Part shown: in pieces, positions 36,301-48,996 of the stretch
Layout of the letters: each line of letters opens with the position of its first letter
How positions within the stretch are numbered: position 1 is the first letter of the stretch
Source of the DNA: Haliclona indistincta
Taxonomy: Eukaryota; Porifera; Demospongiae; Haplosclerida; Chalinidae
Assembly: GCA_964017065.1 (NCBI GenBank)
Contig: OZ024788.1
Coordinates: 454,938-518,937, forward strand
Direction: 5' to 3'
Length of the DNA stretch: 64,000 nucleotides
Program-made: the position numbers and the translations under genes
The notes under the pieces: generated by a model
The model's database searches: none
What the model saw: the letters and a program-made list of their open reading frames with translations, nothing else
Told to the model about the DNA's origin: nothing

Positions 36301-39300
36301 TCTTCACAGGTGATGGTGTTAGAGGGAGGTGGACCATGGGAAGAAGATCATGTGATGGCACATTCTCTGTTAAAACGGGGGTGTTGTGGTGACACTCCAT
36401 GTTGTGTAGGTACTCGTTTAAAATTGAGAATCAACGATTTTAAACGAGTACCTACACAACATGGAGTGTCACCACAACACCCCCGTTTTAACAGTGTTGC
36501 TGATCTCTCCCAGCAGCATTCTGTCCAACCAGATGAACTTGGACGTTGTGTCATCTATGGTGTCACCATTTCTATCAATCTTTAGTGAAAATAATACATA
36601 TAGTTACAACGCTGCAAGCTTGTGTATATAGTCAATGGGGAGTGCTCAACATGACCTAATATATAGTTATAGACAGAACATCTAAGGACCTATAATTTTT
36701 TATGCTATTTTTAAAACCGAGCGCCATTTATATAGAGTACGAGGATAGCAAAGACTCTATGGGAATGGCGTGAAGGTTTCTAAATCGTGTAGATCCGATT
36801 TTATGTGGTGTCCAACTTATATAGACAACAGTGGCGGAATTCCACTACGGGTGGTAAAATTATAAATAGTGTCGCGGGATAATATATACTAGGAGATTTA
36901 GAGCCATGTAACTAGCCAATTTGATTGGCCAGTGTCATTGAGCTGTATATATAGTCTAAGTCAAATTGATCCTACTGCTATAACCATTTAAACCGACTTA
37001 ATAATAGGTATGTGGACTTCCTACTTGTCAGGGAATCCGAGTAAAATATTTGCTTTAATTAAAGGAGATAGGAGGGAGGGCCACTCCTTGTAACAATCTC
37101 CTCAAGGGGTCAGGAACCCTCCTTTTGTTTTAATTGGAATGATGAGAATGTGAAAGGGAGGGTAGTTGTGATTACGCTAGTAGTGATGCAGCTGTCAAGT
37201 GAGTCGACTATGCATGCTTGCTGCGGCATGCATAGGCATTTTATAGCATTGCAGCTGCTTCTGGCAGCCTGCACCAATGCTGTTTTGCTTAATAAGAGGG
37301 ATGTTATCATTAGTATAGGCATAGATAATACAGTGTACTGTATTATCTAGATAATACAGTACACTGTATTATGCCATAGACTGTATTATATAGTATCTAT
37401 GGTATAATACAGTACACTGTATTATACCATAGATAATACAGTGTACTGTATTATCTATGGTATAGGTTTCTAGCCTGCTACCTTAAGGTGGCGGTATACC
37501 ACTAGTGCCACTAGTTGTGCACACTGTGGCGGTATACCACTAGTACCTTATTAAGGTGACGGTGTACCACTAGTGCGCACAAGTTATGCACACTGTGAAT
37601 ATCGTTAGTCGGCAACCACATCTGTGCAGTGGGGGCGTGGACTTCCTCGTTATAATGTATTCACTGATAATTCTAGTCTGCTTAGCTTCTAGCCAAGAAT
37701 CTGCACCTGTATAATTAATTTTAGTTCAAGATGGGCTAACCTACTCAAAGCTAAGTACATTTTGCAGGTGCGGACGAAGCATTTTGTTGACCCACGCTGA
37801 ACATAGCTGTTTTATGCACAAACAAGCATGGGTGTCACTGCAAAATCAGCCATGATTTTGGATGTGTAAGTGTTTTTCTTAAAATCAGAAAACGTAAATG
37901 CAAAAACCTCTTCGTCAGCACCTAGAAATGGTTTATAAGACTCGAATTTCAACTATTAACCTTTGCTACACGGCTAGCCAGGAGATATTTTTGGCTAGAA
38001 AAATGCATATCCGTACAATGTCGATTATTCTATGGTGTAGAATATTGTGCAACATTTCAAGCTGCTTTATACATTGACACACTCGATGATGGGAGTTTGA
38101 CGTTGCTAGCGTTGCTCTGTCATGAGCAACAGAAACTGTACAAACATGCCAAACAATACATATTACTTTTCGTGTTGAATGCTGAAAATATTTTGATGCT
38201 GAAAATTGTTTGTAAATAGATGCTTTTTTCGTTTTGTACTGTACATACCTGCAGATTCTTTCCGAGCACCCAAACAGTTCCGCATGGCTGTCTTCCAATA
38301 ATTGTAGCAGCCTTCTTTATTGGCAGGTCCTTTTGTACTCTTTTGAGGTGCATAATCATCCCTGCAAATTGAAGATCATTCAATGCCAGTGACATCCCCC
38401 CACTGCCGAACGAGCTATTGATTTGAGCCATGAAGCGTGCTTTGTTACTGGTGCTCTCCATTGAGAAAAAGCACTGGCTGCAAGTAATAATTAATAATAG
38501 TAAATTATAGTTTTTGTAACAACTTTACTTGATTTTGCCATCAACAGCTCTTTTCACTTTTGCAAGAAACCCTGTATTAGGTCCAGCCTCTACCAAGCCC
38601 TCCAACTCAATGGCAAAATCTCCCTTAGCATCAGATTTTGTTCCAGATTTAGATAATGTGCCCACTGCTGGAGGGTCCCAGTCTATGTAGTATGAAGTCT
38701 ACCAAAAGATAATTTTGTACAGTAAATATTGTGTTTGCATTGGCTCCAACTAGTATTGGCAGTGCGCTTGGACTCAAGGTGTGACCTACTTAGTGGTTCA
38801 AAGTGAGCACCTACACAAAAGCTACAGGGTGTAGCAGACAGGGTCTGGCTTGTGGTTTGATACAGTTTATACACAATGCTTTGCTTAATCTTAGCAAAGC
38901 AACAGTTTTTTTTCTAAACTCACAAAAGTGTGCATGCTATACACTACAAGATCAAAACTGAATTGTTGACCAGGTTAGTATGATTTACAAGTCAGTTTAA
39001 GGTCATGTTCAAAACTACTTACAGTGGAGACAGATGAACTATTAAGTGAAAAAATTTTCAAGGCGTTTGTGTCTTAATGTTTAACACAGTTACATGCTAT
39101 TGCTGCAAATGATCTATAGGCTCACATCTGCAGGCACATCAAGGAATACAAAAATCTTCACAAGGTTTCAGCCGGCTGTAAGATTTATTTAGATTTTGTA
39201 CTATAAAACACTGCCTGCTTGTGGTGCATTGTGTAAACTGTATCAAACCACAAGCATGACTCTGTCTGCTTGCTTCTGACAACAGCGCTGAACCACAATG

Positions 39301-39796
39301 TGCTGATGCATGCAGCGGCAGTATACAATAAGCGTAAGCTCCACCTCGGACTAAATAAACAAACCGACCAGCCAGCATCCAGCATTCTTATGACCCTCAT
39401 GACATTGTTGCGTGAATAGAACGCCGTTCCAGGCAACACTGTTGCGTGCAACATTGTTGCAGCCAACAAAGTTGTGTAGTGTATCATCGTCTTAATGTAA
39501 ACTGTTGCAGACCTTCGTCTTGTGATAATTATCATACCGACTGATAGGACTGCGGCATATATACGGCAGTACGAGTATGTATAGGACGTGCTGCATGCAA
39601 ATGAATGTGAAAATGTACACTCATGATCAATATTGTTTAACATCTATCATCTATGTTATGAAACATTAACGCTTACGGTTGGACGGATTGCCGGCTGAGA
39701 GTCATCTGTTTCAACCGAATTTTCTCGCTGCGGTGTTGAATATATTGAGGAGCCGCGGTCTGCTACACCAACGTCTAAGTCGCTGAATTCGGCCAT
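33356..39796 (-). CDS. P-loop ATPase gene of the 18.5-kb element
   Basis: Exons with agreeing phases: 39796-39677 (start ATG, MAEFSDLDVG), 38698-38529, 38477-38249, 36579-36109, 36054-35811, 35278-35011, 34944-34771, 34618-34348, 34243-34202, several mini-exons in 34110-33680, and 33630-33356 (TAA). About 730 residues. The fourth exon has a Walker A motif, GPSETGKST, near 36138-36164. The next has LPYSIDDPPRSKSGTLDIND and NLRKGS, plausibly the rest of the nucleotide site. The C-terminus is acidic then strongly basic (RARSRKRKAV). I cannot name the family. A transposition ATPase or helicase-like partner of the transposase is an inference from position. The 128-bp palindrome in the fourth exon brings a stop; without it the frame closes exactly. 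Confidence 0.7.
33630..34110. repeat. ~115-bp tandem repeat carrying mini-exons
   Basis: About five units in the 3' part of the ATPase gene. Each has an acceptor (TGTAG or TGCAG), a short acidic coding stretch of the type SQEEPLMARDTC or SHQEEHIEDGE, and a donor position. In two units the donor reads GTGAGG; in two others it reads TTGAGG, so those would be skipped or read through. Confidence 0.75.
36367..36494. repeat. 128-bp perfect palindrome inside an ATPase exon
   Basis: Arms of about 58 nt (ctgttaaaacgggggtgttg) around a 12-nt loop (tgagaatcaacg). It interrupts the exon 36579-36109 and adds an in-frame stop. The flanking frames differ by 2 nt, and 128 leaves remainder 2 on division by 3, so removal restores the frame. 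No target duplication is obvious. Confidence 0.88.
37318..37465. repeat. Nested palindromes of ataatacagt units
   Basis: Alternating agataatacagt and actgtattatct motifs forming several overlapping hairpins in the third intron of the ATPase gene. Just after, at 37475-37600, a ggcggtataccactagt motif occurs three times. Confidence 0.8.
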
Positions 39797-40296
39797 GATG
39801 ATCAGCCTGGATTTCTGACTCAGTCACTGGCAATACCACGTGCAATAACACTGAGCTGCTATAATTAATTATTATACTAATAAGCGTCGCGCTCCAGGCT
39901 GCAGCAGTGCCGACCAGGCGTTATCTATATCTCTGACTGCTTGATCGTTCCCCTTGTTGTCATGCGGCTGTCAACTGTATCAACTTCTTGCCTGCATGCT
40001 TATCCTGTCGATCCAATGTTTATGTGCATGTGCTATTCAGATTCCACCGCATATTTGCAACACGTTGTTGTCAAACACGAAGAGATGTCAACTCAAAGAC
40101 ATACATCTTGGGTTATTGCACCCGGTTCTCTTGGTGTTCCATTTCAAGTGCAAGAGGTGACTGACTATGCATTCACCCAACTTAATTATAGATTGGGATA
40201 GCATTTGCACTGAGATCATATTAATTTATTATTATTATTATTAATTTTTTCTTTATCATATAATGATAGGTTTTAAACAATAATTATCTTCTCTCA
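39797..40296. promoter_or_regulatory. Divergent gap between ATPase and transposase genes
   Basis: 500 bp between the two start codons, the likely shared control region of the element. A frame at about 39941-40155 (STQRHTSWVIAPGSLG) ending in a possible donor could be an upstream exon of the transposase gene. No core motif is named. Confidence 0.4.
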
Positions 40297-42204
40297 ATGG
40301 CAAAAATTCATTTTCTACCCTGGGTTTTACTTTGGGACCCATCCACTCAAACACCTTTTGTTAAAGTAGGTCTGGAATGTCCAGTTTGTCATTGCAAAGT
40401 TATTAAAAAGACATGGAGGACAGGATATACACAGGGAAAAGATCCACGTATTCTTTATTCCTTTGATAAGGCAATTCTGCTACTTGGGGCAACATATTTG
40501 TGCCAAAACAAGCATGAGACAATATCATATGATCCACGCATCAGTGCATACTACAAATCAAAATCCTCTCTACCTTTTATTCTTGGACACCGATGCGGGT
40601 TTACAAGAGAATTTTTTAACAATCTTGTTAGTCATTTGTCTCAAGGTATTTCATTTCAAGGACTTGAACAATTAATTCGTAACAGCCACAAAACATTCTT
40701 TGTTAACTATGAAATGAGGTTCTGGGCAACACTACAGACAACGTATGCCATTAATGCAAAAGACAATGTTGCTGCAAGAGCTGCTGCTGGCAAATGCATA
40801 GCGACTGTTGAGAATTTAATTAATGAAGCATACAATATAATCGCTTTAAGGAATCCTGGACGGCATGTTCTTCACGATGGATTTCTGCAATGGTTCTTTG
40901 AAAATGAAGAGTACTATGTACAACAAATAGCAGACACAACAGTCGATGAGTGCATTTCCTTTGATCACACCTTTAAGTTAGCCTCCAATATAGGTTACTG
41001 GAGGCCAGATGGTAAATGGGTGCCACAGTATGACTCCGTTTGTTTTGTAATGAATGAGAATGGACAGGTCATTACCTGGAGGTTTACGAGGCAAACTTCA
41101 TTTGAGCAGATTAGCCCAAACCTATCTCAGCTTAAAGAACGACTTAAACAACAAGGAAAGGAAATTAAAATAGTAGCTATAGATAATTGTTGCCAACTTA
41201 GGCAGAAAATACAGCAAGTATTTGGGCCACAAGTGAGAGTGACTCTGGATCTGTTCCATGCTACAGCTAGAATAATTCGCACACTTCGGAAAGGACACAC
41301 TCACTGTCACCATTGTTTAGCTGACTTGCGCAATGTGTTTAGAGCTGACGATGACTTGAACAAGCAGAGAATGAAGGCAACCCCTACCAGTACTGAAATT
41401 ATTAAAAAGCTGGAAAGTTTTAGTTGCAAGTGGGAAGGCGTTGAAGGATTATTTACTGAAAAGACATCTGTGGAACTGAACTCTTTGTCCAATCATATTC
41501 GCAAAGGGTGCCTGTCAGGAATACAGCCACATCATGGTACAAATCAAAATGAAGCTTTACATCGTTACTTAAATCCACACTTCTCTTTACCAAAGATGGG
41601 AGTAGATGTTGCTTATGCTCTTTTAATGATTTTGTTAGTTTCCTACAATTGTCGACATCAAAAGACTACTAAAGAAGCACAACTACCATCAGCAACAGCA
41701 AAGGCAAACTTTGTTTCTTCATTGCAGCCTGCTCTAGCTGATCATGACACCCTACAGCCCAAATGTGATGAAGTATTTGGGATGCCAAGGGACACCATTC
41801 AACAGAGTACTTGGATCATGCAGAAACTATCCACATACGAGGAAGCTCTGGATTGTTTCAGCAAAACTGCAGCTGATGCCGAATATGACTTTGAAGATGA
41901 CTTTGAAGATGATGACCCTCTTACACTCCCTTGCATTATGCAAATTCTTTCAAAGGCTATGTACCTTGAGAAACTGACAACTGAAATGAAGCAAAAGTTT
42001 ACCTCCTCCTCTTTATTCGACTATGAACATGTACCTTTCATGAGCAGTGTTCTTTCTCTCTTTCATCGGAAACAGTACAGTCCACTTAGACAAAGCTGTG
42101 AGGAGCACTTAAGAAGATTGACCAGCAGGCTAACTAGTTTTGGCTATGAAAGAGTTTCTATACCAGGTGATGGAAATTGTTTTTTCAGAGCTTATGCTGT
42201 GCAG

Positions 42205-42788
42205 TTAAGGCTGGAAATCCCAAACATCAGGATTACGAATATTTTGGTTTCTACTGTTAGTTGAAGGCTTGGTCAGTCACACTGATCACCCAAGAAAGTC
42301 GCCATTCGTCTTGTGGGCGTAGCAAGCCCCACCCAATGACGAAAAGTTGCGTTTCTTTCCTGAGCATGCCACACCCACACAAAATGTCAGACATAAACTT
42401 TGGTAGACAAGGAAGAAACGTATGTATCGGATTTTGCAAAAAGGTCTCTGTCTGTAAGTTACAGAGGGGCGAATATTTAATGAGAACACACGATTTCGGC
42501 AAAAATCCCCTACCAGCAAGAGCGATGGAAGAAGATACATCTCCTTTTGCCAGAGCGCCAAAAAAATGCCACCTGACGCCCTCCCGCCCTCCCCACGACC
42601 CACCCACCCCTATGTGGGTCTCTCCTGATTGCCGAGTACGAAATAATTTTGTTCCAAATACGGCAAGTGCTACTGGAGTGTGGGTACACCCATTTTCTTT
42701 GTAAAACGGGCAAGTAATAGCCAGGACACTGTAGATTATATTGTGCAAAGGGCAGCAAGAAAGAATAGTTCGGGTTTTCCTGGCTTAA
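42205..42788. mobile_element. TTAA-flanked MITE, copy A (576 bp)
   Basis: Body 42209-42784 between TTAA tetramers. Ends ggctggaaatccc and ttttcctggc form imperfect inverted repeats. TTAA duplication is the piggyBac hallmark. Differs from copy B at about two positions. Confidence 0.88.
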
Positions 42789-42855
42789 AGCACTAACTCA
42801 GGTTATAAATAGCACAGTAGACAATGAATACCATTATAGTAACTCAACTTTAGCT

Positions 42856-43439
42856 TTAAGGCTGGAAATCCCAAACATCAGGATTACGAATATTTTGGTT
42901 TCTACTGTTAGTTGAAGGCTTGGTCAGTCACACTGATCACCCAAGAAAGTCGCCATTCGTCTTGTGGGCGTAGCAAGCCCCACCCAATGACGAAAAGTTG
43001 CGTTTCTTTCCTGAGCATGCCACACCCACACAAAATGTCAGACATAAACTTTGGTAGACAAGGAAGAAACATATGTATCGGATTTTGCAAAAAGGTCTCT
43101 GTCTGTAAGTTACAGAGGGGCGAATATTTAATGAGAACACACGATTTCGGCAAAAATCCCCTACCAGCAAGAGCGATGGAAGAAGATACATCTCCTTTTG
43201 CCAGAGCGCCAAAAAAATGCCACCTGACGCCCTCACGCCCTCCCCACGACCCACCCACCCCTATGTGGGTCTCTCCTGATTGCCGAGTACGAAATAATTT
43301 TGTTCCAAATACGGCAAGTGCTACTGGAGTGTGGGTACACCCATTTTCTTTGTAAAACGGGCAAGTAATAGCCAGGACACTGTAGATTATATTGTGCAAA
43401 GGGCAGCAAGAAAGAATAGTTCGGGTTTTCCTGGCTTAA
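42856..43439. mobile_element. TTAA-flanked MITE, copy B (576 bp)
   Basis: Body 42860-43435, same orientation and length as copy A. It is separated from it by 71 bp of unique coding sequence, so two insertion events are more likely than one duplication. Confidence 0.88.
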
Positions 43440-44404
43440 TTGGTGTCGCCAAACTATCAGTAGAACTGGCTAACTGCATATCACAAGCGGGTATTGATCT
43501 TAATGACGTAGAAGAAGGAATAGTTCAGAAACTTCGCCAGTTGATTGTTTCAGAGTGGTTAAGCAACCCTGAGCGTTATCAGCCATTTTTAGTGGATTCT
43601 ACAGTTTTTGACGAAGCCCCAGCTTTCCTTCAGTCTGGTCAATTTAACTTAGAACTTGGCAACACTATGCCACTGGCAATGACCCATGTCTTGGGTATAC
43701 CTATCATAATTATCTCTTCTCTGGAGAATCATGGCATTATTAGAGTGGACCCAGAAACACCAATCACATCTCTACCATTGGTTCTTGCATTTAACCAGTA
43801 TGGAGCAGGACACTACGATGGAGTTAAAGATATCTCCAGGGAAGATGCAGTGAAACCAGTGAAATGTCGTTGCGGTATTAACAAGAAGTCTAAAAGCCCA
43901 GTCTCGTGTGTCTCAGTAGTAGGACAGTACTCTTCCAGGTGCAAGTGTTTCAACTCACGTAAACAATGTTCATCTGCATGTGGGTGTGTCAATTGTGATA
44001 ATCCACATGGTAAGAAACCGCAACCAGCCACCATTGCAATTGGCAAGAAGCGAGTGCGACAGCACCATGAGCTGACTCAACCTCAGCAAGTAAAGAAATT
44101 TCTTGAAGGGAGAGGAGAGGAAGTAACGATGGGATCTTGGACAATGCTTGAGTACATGATTTTCGCATTGGTAATTCAGTTCTATTTTGATGAAGATTTA
44201 CAAGTATGTACACAGAATATACATCTCTCCTTTAATCGAGTCATTGACACAGCCAATTCCTGTCAGGATTTACAATTACCTGTTGGTCACAAAACAGTTA
44301 GGCAGATAGCAGCAAGATACAGTAGGTATCGTGATGTTCTGTCTGTCTTTCGCACATTGTTTTGTCAACAGGTTTCTCTGAATGTAACAACACTTGATGA
44401 TTAA

Positions 44405-46086
44405 TTGTATTTTGTGAGACATTACTGACTGTTTAATCCAATCTTTGCATGCATGTACCAACTTAATGTTAATCATGCAAAAATTATCAGAAAATACTGG
44501 CATAATAATTTGCATGCATCATGCGGCACGGCACGAAAATACTCCTATTTTATTTCTAAGCTGGACAAGTACATACAAATGCATGCACTAATAATTGCAA
44601 AACACGAAATGATTACTAAAACACTGAATTCTCCAAAATAGAGAGGTAAAAATGTTCAAGTATCGCCATCCATGCTTGTTTGCATGTGTGGCTTGCCAGC
44701 CATATGCATGAAGTAGCCGTATATACAGTGAGGAATCTGTATATGCACCTGGTTGTATACAATTTTGGTATCCATACTGCAAGTCAGTGTCACCTGCAAA
44801 ACAACATTACAAACACAATGCAGAGCTAAGAGCAAAGTATACTTTTAGTAAGAGATTAGGGATAGTAATGGAATGACTCCGATTTTTAAACTATTCATTT
44901 AGCAAGTATAAATGTACTTGCATACACCACTCATGCATGTTATACTTAGTACATTATCATGCGCTTACTATTAGTGCATGTCATGCATGCATGATTCTTA
45001 TAAACTTCAATACCTGCAGACTATTTACACGGTTCTTGACAGATGTGGCATCATGCATGCTCATCATGCATGCAGTGTAGCCCAGACTCATGCATGTGTT
45101 TCTCCCTATAATTTTTCAGTATGCATAATTTATACATGCAGTCTTTCTCTTATGATATGGGTTTGTTTTCGGCTCCTGCATATGCATCATGCTGTTAATT
45201 GGGTAATACAGATCTACATCAATTATTGTACAGCACTCATGAGTGGCATATCCATGGCATGTGTAAACCACTGATTTTTTTTTCAGAAAAGATCTAGGCT
45301 ATGGTTTTCTTAGCACACACGTCACAATGCTCATGCAGTGGTAACGTTTACTTTGCAAACCAATACATTTAGCCAGAACTCACATGAACACCAAAATATA
45401 CCCTTTAGCAATTGCACTGCAGCTATGATTATATAATGATTCACTCTATCTTCATGCACAGCAATAACTATAATGCTATTTCACCACTTAGTCCTATTGT
45501 TGAAGCTAAACATGCAAACACAGATTAATAATTTTAATTATTACATGTCACTGCAGCATGCATGCAGTTATGCTATCTGCACATTATGACCATCTATATT
45601 TTCAGTATAATAATACTGCTGCAATAAACAATGCATGCACTCGCGCAAACACTGTTTCAAGTTTTATTCTACATTGACCTACATTGTATCACCTATTGTA
45701 CACACTTGCCCTAGTCTTATTATCACTCTTTCTGTACCCCTACAATTTTTGTCAGCTTTTGAAATTTTATTCTATATTGTCACTAATCCAGTACGATTCA
45801 TTAGTATCATTTTGCAATTGAACATATAAACACATAGACACCTTGTACTCCAACAAACACACTGATAGTATAATTTTATCTATGCATGCGACATATAGCT
45901 GGCTATTATTATTATGATCTTTCAGAGTTTTAATCTAAAATTTGTAACACTTGCATGCATTATTAACTAGTGTCCAATACAGTGAGCTGCATTGTTAGAG
46001 GAACTGTCAGTAAGGAACTGCAGTATATAACAAAGAAACAAGTCAATGAATCGTGCATGCATGCAAAAATGAGGAACGTTGTGATA
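44405..46086. other. Element core, right non-coding part
   Basis: AT-rich with many atgcatgc motifs. No coding or RNA feature recognised on either strand. Confidence 0.5.
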
Positions 46087-48940
46087 TATTATAGTGAAGG
46101 GAAACCAGAGGAACTGGGGGGAACCAGAGTAACTGGGGAACCAGTGGGAACTAGTGGAACTGTGGGAACTAGTGGAACTGTGGGAACCATTGGAACTGGG
46201 GGGAACCAGAGTAACTGGGGAACCAGTGGGAACTAGTGGAACTGTGGGAACTAGTGGAACTGTGGGAACCATTGGAACTGGGGGGAACTTAACCAGAGTA
46301 ACTGGGGAACCAGTGGGAACTAGTGGAACTGTGGGAACTAGTGGAACTGTGGGAACCATTGGAACTGTGGGAACTAGTGGAACTGTGGGAACCAGGGGAA
46401 CTGTGGGAACCAGAGGAACTATGGAAACCAGTTGAACTGTGGAAACTGTGGGAACTAATGGAACTGTGGGAACCATCGGAACTGTGGGAACCAGAGTAAC
46501 TGGGGAACCAGTGGGAACTAGTGGAACTGTGGGAACTAGTGGAACTGTGGGAACCATTGGAACTGTGGGAACTAGTGGAACTGTGGGAACCAGGGGAACT
46601 GTGGGAACCAGAGGAACTATGGAAACCAGTGGAACTGTGGAAACCAGCGGAACTGTGGGAACTAGTGGAACTGTGGGAACCAGTGGAACTGTGAAAACCA
46701 GCGGAACTGTGGGAACCAGAGGAACTGTGGGAACCAGTGGAACTGTGGGAACCAGTGGAACTGTGGGAACCAGAGGAACTGTGGGAACCAGAGGAACTGT
46801 TAGAACCAGAGGAACTGTGGGAACCAGAGGAACTGTGCAGGGGAACCAGAGGAACTGTGGGAACCAGTGGAACTGTGGGAACCAGTGGAACTGTGGGAAC
46901 CAGTGGAACTGTGGGAACTGTGGAAACCAGAGGAACTGTGGGAACCAGTGGAACTGTTGGAACTGTGTGAACTAGTGGAACTGTGGGAACCAGTTGAACT
47001 GTGGGAACCAGTGGAACTGTGGGAACCAGTGGAACTGTGGGAACCAGTGGAACTGTGGGAACCAGTGGAACTGTGGGAACCAGTGGAACTGTGGGAACCA
47101 GTGGAACTGTGGGAACCAGTGGAACTGTGGGAACTAGTGGAACTGTGGGAACCAGTGGAACTGTGAAAACCAGCAGAGCTGTGGGAACCAGAGGAACTGT
47201 GAGAACCAGAGGAACTGTGGGAACCAGAGGAACTGTGCATGGGAACCAGAGGAACTGTGGGAACCAGAGGAACTATGGAAACCAGAGGAACTGTGGAAAC
47301 CAGTGGAACTGTGGAAACCAGTGGAACTGTGGAAACCAGTGGAACTGTGGAAACCAGTGGAACTGTGGAAACCAGCGGAACTGTGGGAACTAGTGGAACT
47401 GTGGGAACCAGTGGAACTGTGAAAACCAGCGGAACTGTGGAAACCAGAGGAACTGTGAGAACCAGAGGAACTGTGGGAACCAGAGGAACTGTGGGAACCA
47501 TTGGAACTGTTGGAACTGTGGGAACTAGTGGAACTGTGGAAACTAGTGGAACTGTGGGAACCAGAGAAACTGAGGAACTGTGGAAACCAGTGGAACTGTG
47601 GAAACTAGTGGAACTGTGGAAACCAGTGGAACTGTGGAAACCAGTGGAACTGTGAAAACCAGCGGAACTGTGGGAACCAGTGGAACTGTGGGAACCAGTG
47701 GAACTGTGAAAACCAGCGGAACTGTGGGAACCAGTGGAACTGTGGGAACCAGAGGAACTGTGAGAACCAGAGGAACTGTGGGAACAAGTGGAACTGTGGG
47801 AACCAGTGGAACTGTGGGAACCAGAGGAACTGTGGGAACTGTGGAAACCAGAGAAACTGTGGGAACCAGTGGAACTGTGGGAACCAGTGGAACTGTGGGA
47901 ACAAGAGGAACTGTGGGAACCAGTGGAACTGTGGGAACCAGTGGAACTGTGGGAACCAGTGGAACTGTGGGAACCAGTGGAACTGTGGGAACCAGTGGAA
48001 CTGTGGGAACCAGTGGAACTGTGGGAACCAGTGGAACTGTGGGAACCAGAGGAACTATGGAAACCAGAGGAACTGTGGAAACCAGTGGAACTGTGGAAAC
48101 CAGCGGAACTGTGGGAACTAGTGGAACTGTGGGAACCAGTGGAACTGTGAAAACCAGCGGAACTGTGGGAACCAGTGGAACTGTGGGAACCAGTGGAACT
48201 GTGAAAACCAGCGGAACTGTGGGAACCAGTGGAACTGTGGGAACCAGTGGAACTGTGGGAACAAGTGGAACTGTGGGAACCAGAGGAACTGTGGGAACCA
48301 GAGGAACTGTGGGAACTGTGGAAACCAGAGAAACTGTGGGAACCAGTGGAACTGTGGGAACCAGTGGAACTGTGGGAACCAGAGGAACTGTGGGAACCAG
48401 TGGAACTGTGGGAACCAGTGGAACTGTGGGAACCAGTGGAACTGTGGGAACCAGTGGAACTGTGGGAACCAGTGGAACTGTGGGAACCAGAGGAACTATG
48501 GGAACCAGAGGAACTGTGGGAACTGTGGAAACCAGAGAAACTGTGGGAACCAGAGGAACTGTGGGAACCAGAGGAACTGTGGCAACCATTGGAACTGTGG
48601 GAACCAGTGGAACTGTGGGAACCAGTGGAACTGTGGGAACCAGAGGAACTGTGGGAACCAGAGGAACTGTGGGAACCAGTGGAACTGTGGGAACCAGTGG
48701 AACTGTGGGAACCAGTGGAACTGTGGGAACCAGTGGAACTGTGGGAACCAGTGGAACTGTGGGAACCAGAGGAACTACGGGAACCAGAGGAACGGTGGGA
48801 ACTGTGGAAACCAGAGAAACTGTGGGAACCAGAGGAACTGTAGGAACCAGAGGAACTGTGGGAACCAGTGGAACTGTGGGAACCAGTTGAACTGTGAAAA
48901 CCAGCGGAACTGTGGAAACCAGTTGAACTGAGGGAGCTAG
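46087..48940. repeat. Right 18-bp tandem array (inverse of the left)
   Basis: About 155 units of ccagtggaactgtgggaa and close variants. It is the inverse complement of the left-end unit, so the arrays extend the terminal inverted repeats inwards. Blocks of several units repeat as higher-order groups, for example those containing gtgaaaaccagcgg. Confidence 0.95.
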
Positions 48941-48943
48941 TGG

Positions 48944-48996
48944 ACACCCACACTTTTAATTAGCTATTTGGTGACAGCTTATATGGTTCATAACCC
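48944..48996. repeat. Right terminal inverted repeat (53 bp)
   Basis: Ends cttatatggttcataaccc, the inverse complement of 30471-30523. Confidence 0.95.

Larger units (their letters stand above)
40297..44404 (+). pseudogene. DDE transposase-like protein with OTU and CXC domains, split by two MITEs
   Basis: The first part is open for 655 codons from 40297. It starts with a zinc-binding-like region (PWVLLWDP; CPVCHCKV), followed by an RNase H-type core with Asp223 (SFDHTFK), Asp296 (VAIDNCCQLR) and Glu419 (TNQNEALHRYL); LDLFHATARI lies between. Next is an OTU cysteine-protease motif, GDGNCFFRA (Cys628). MITE A (42209-42784) and MITE B (42860-43435) then interrupt. After B the frame runs to 44404 with the OTU His motif GAGHYDGV and a CXC-type cysteine cluster (CRCGINKKSK to CGCVNCDNPHG). 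Across B the frame closes exactly; across A one further base would be needed. By domain this is the transposase; the OTU part may cleave ubiquitin or process the protein. Confidence 0.85.

Noticed and set aside
42261..43399. Long frames on both strands in the 42.2-43.4 kb region
   Set aside because: They lie inside the two MITE copies and are identical in both; no protein family resemblance.
42205..43439. Simple 651-bp tandem duplication
   Set aside because: The 71 bp between the copies is coding sequence not found next to the other copy, and each copy is separately bordered by TTAA.
46800..48953. A 717-codon open frame and many similar ones of the type SHSSTGSHSS, VPTVPL or GTVGTS
   Set aside because: They arise because the 18-bp unit has no stop in most frames on both strands. 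The same array gives several long frames at once, and its mirror copy at the other end does the same.
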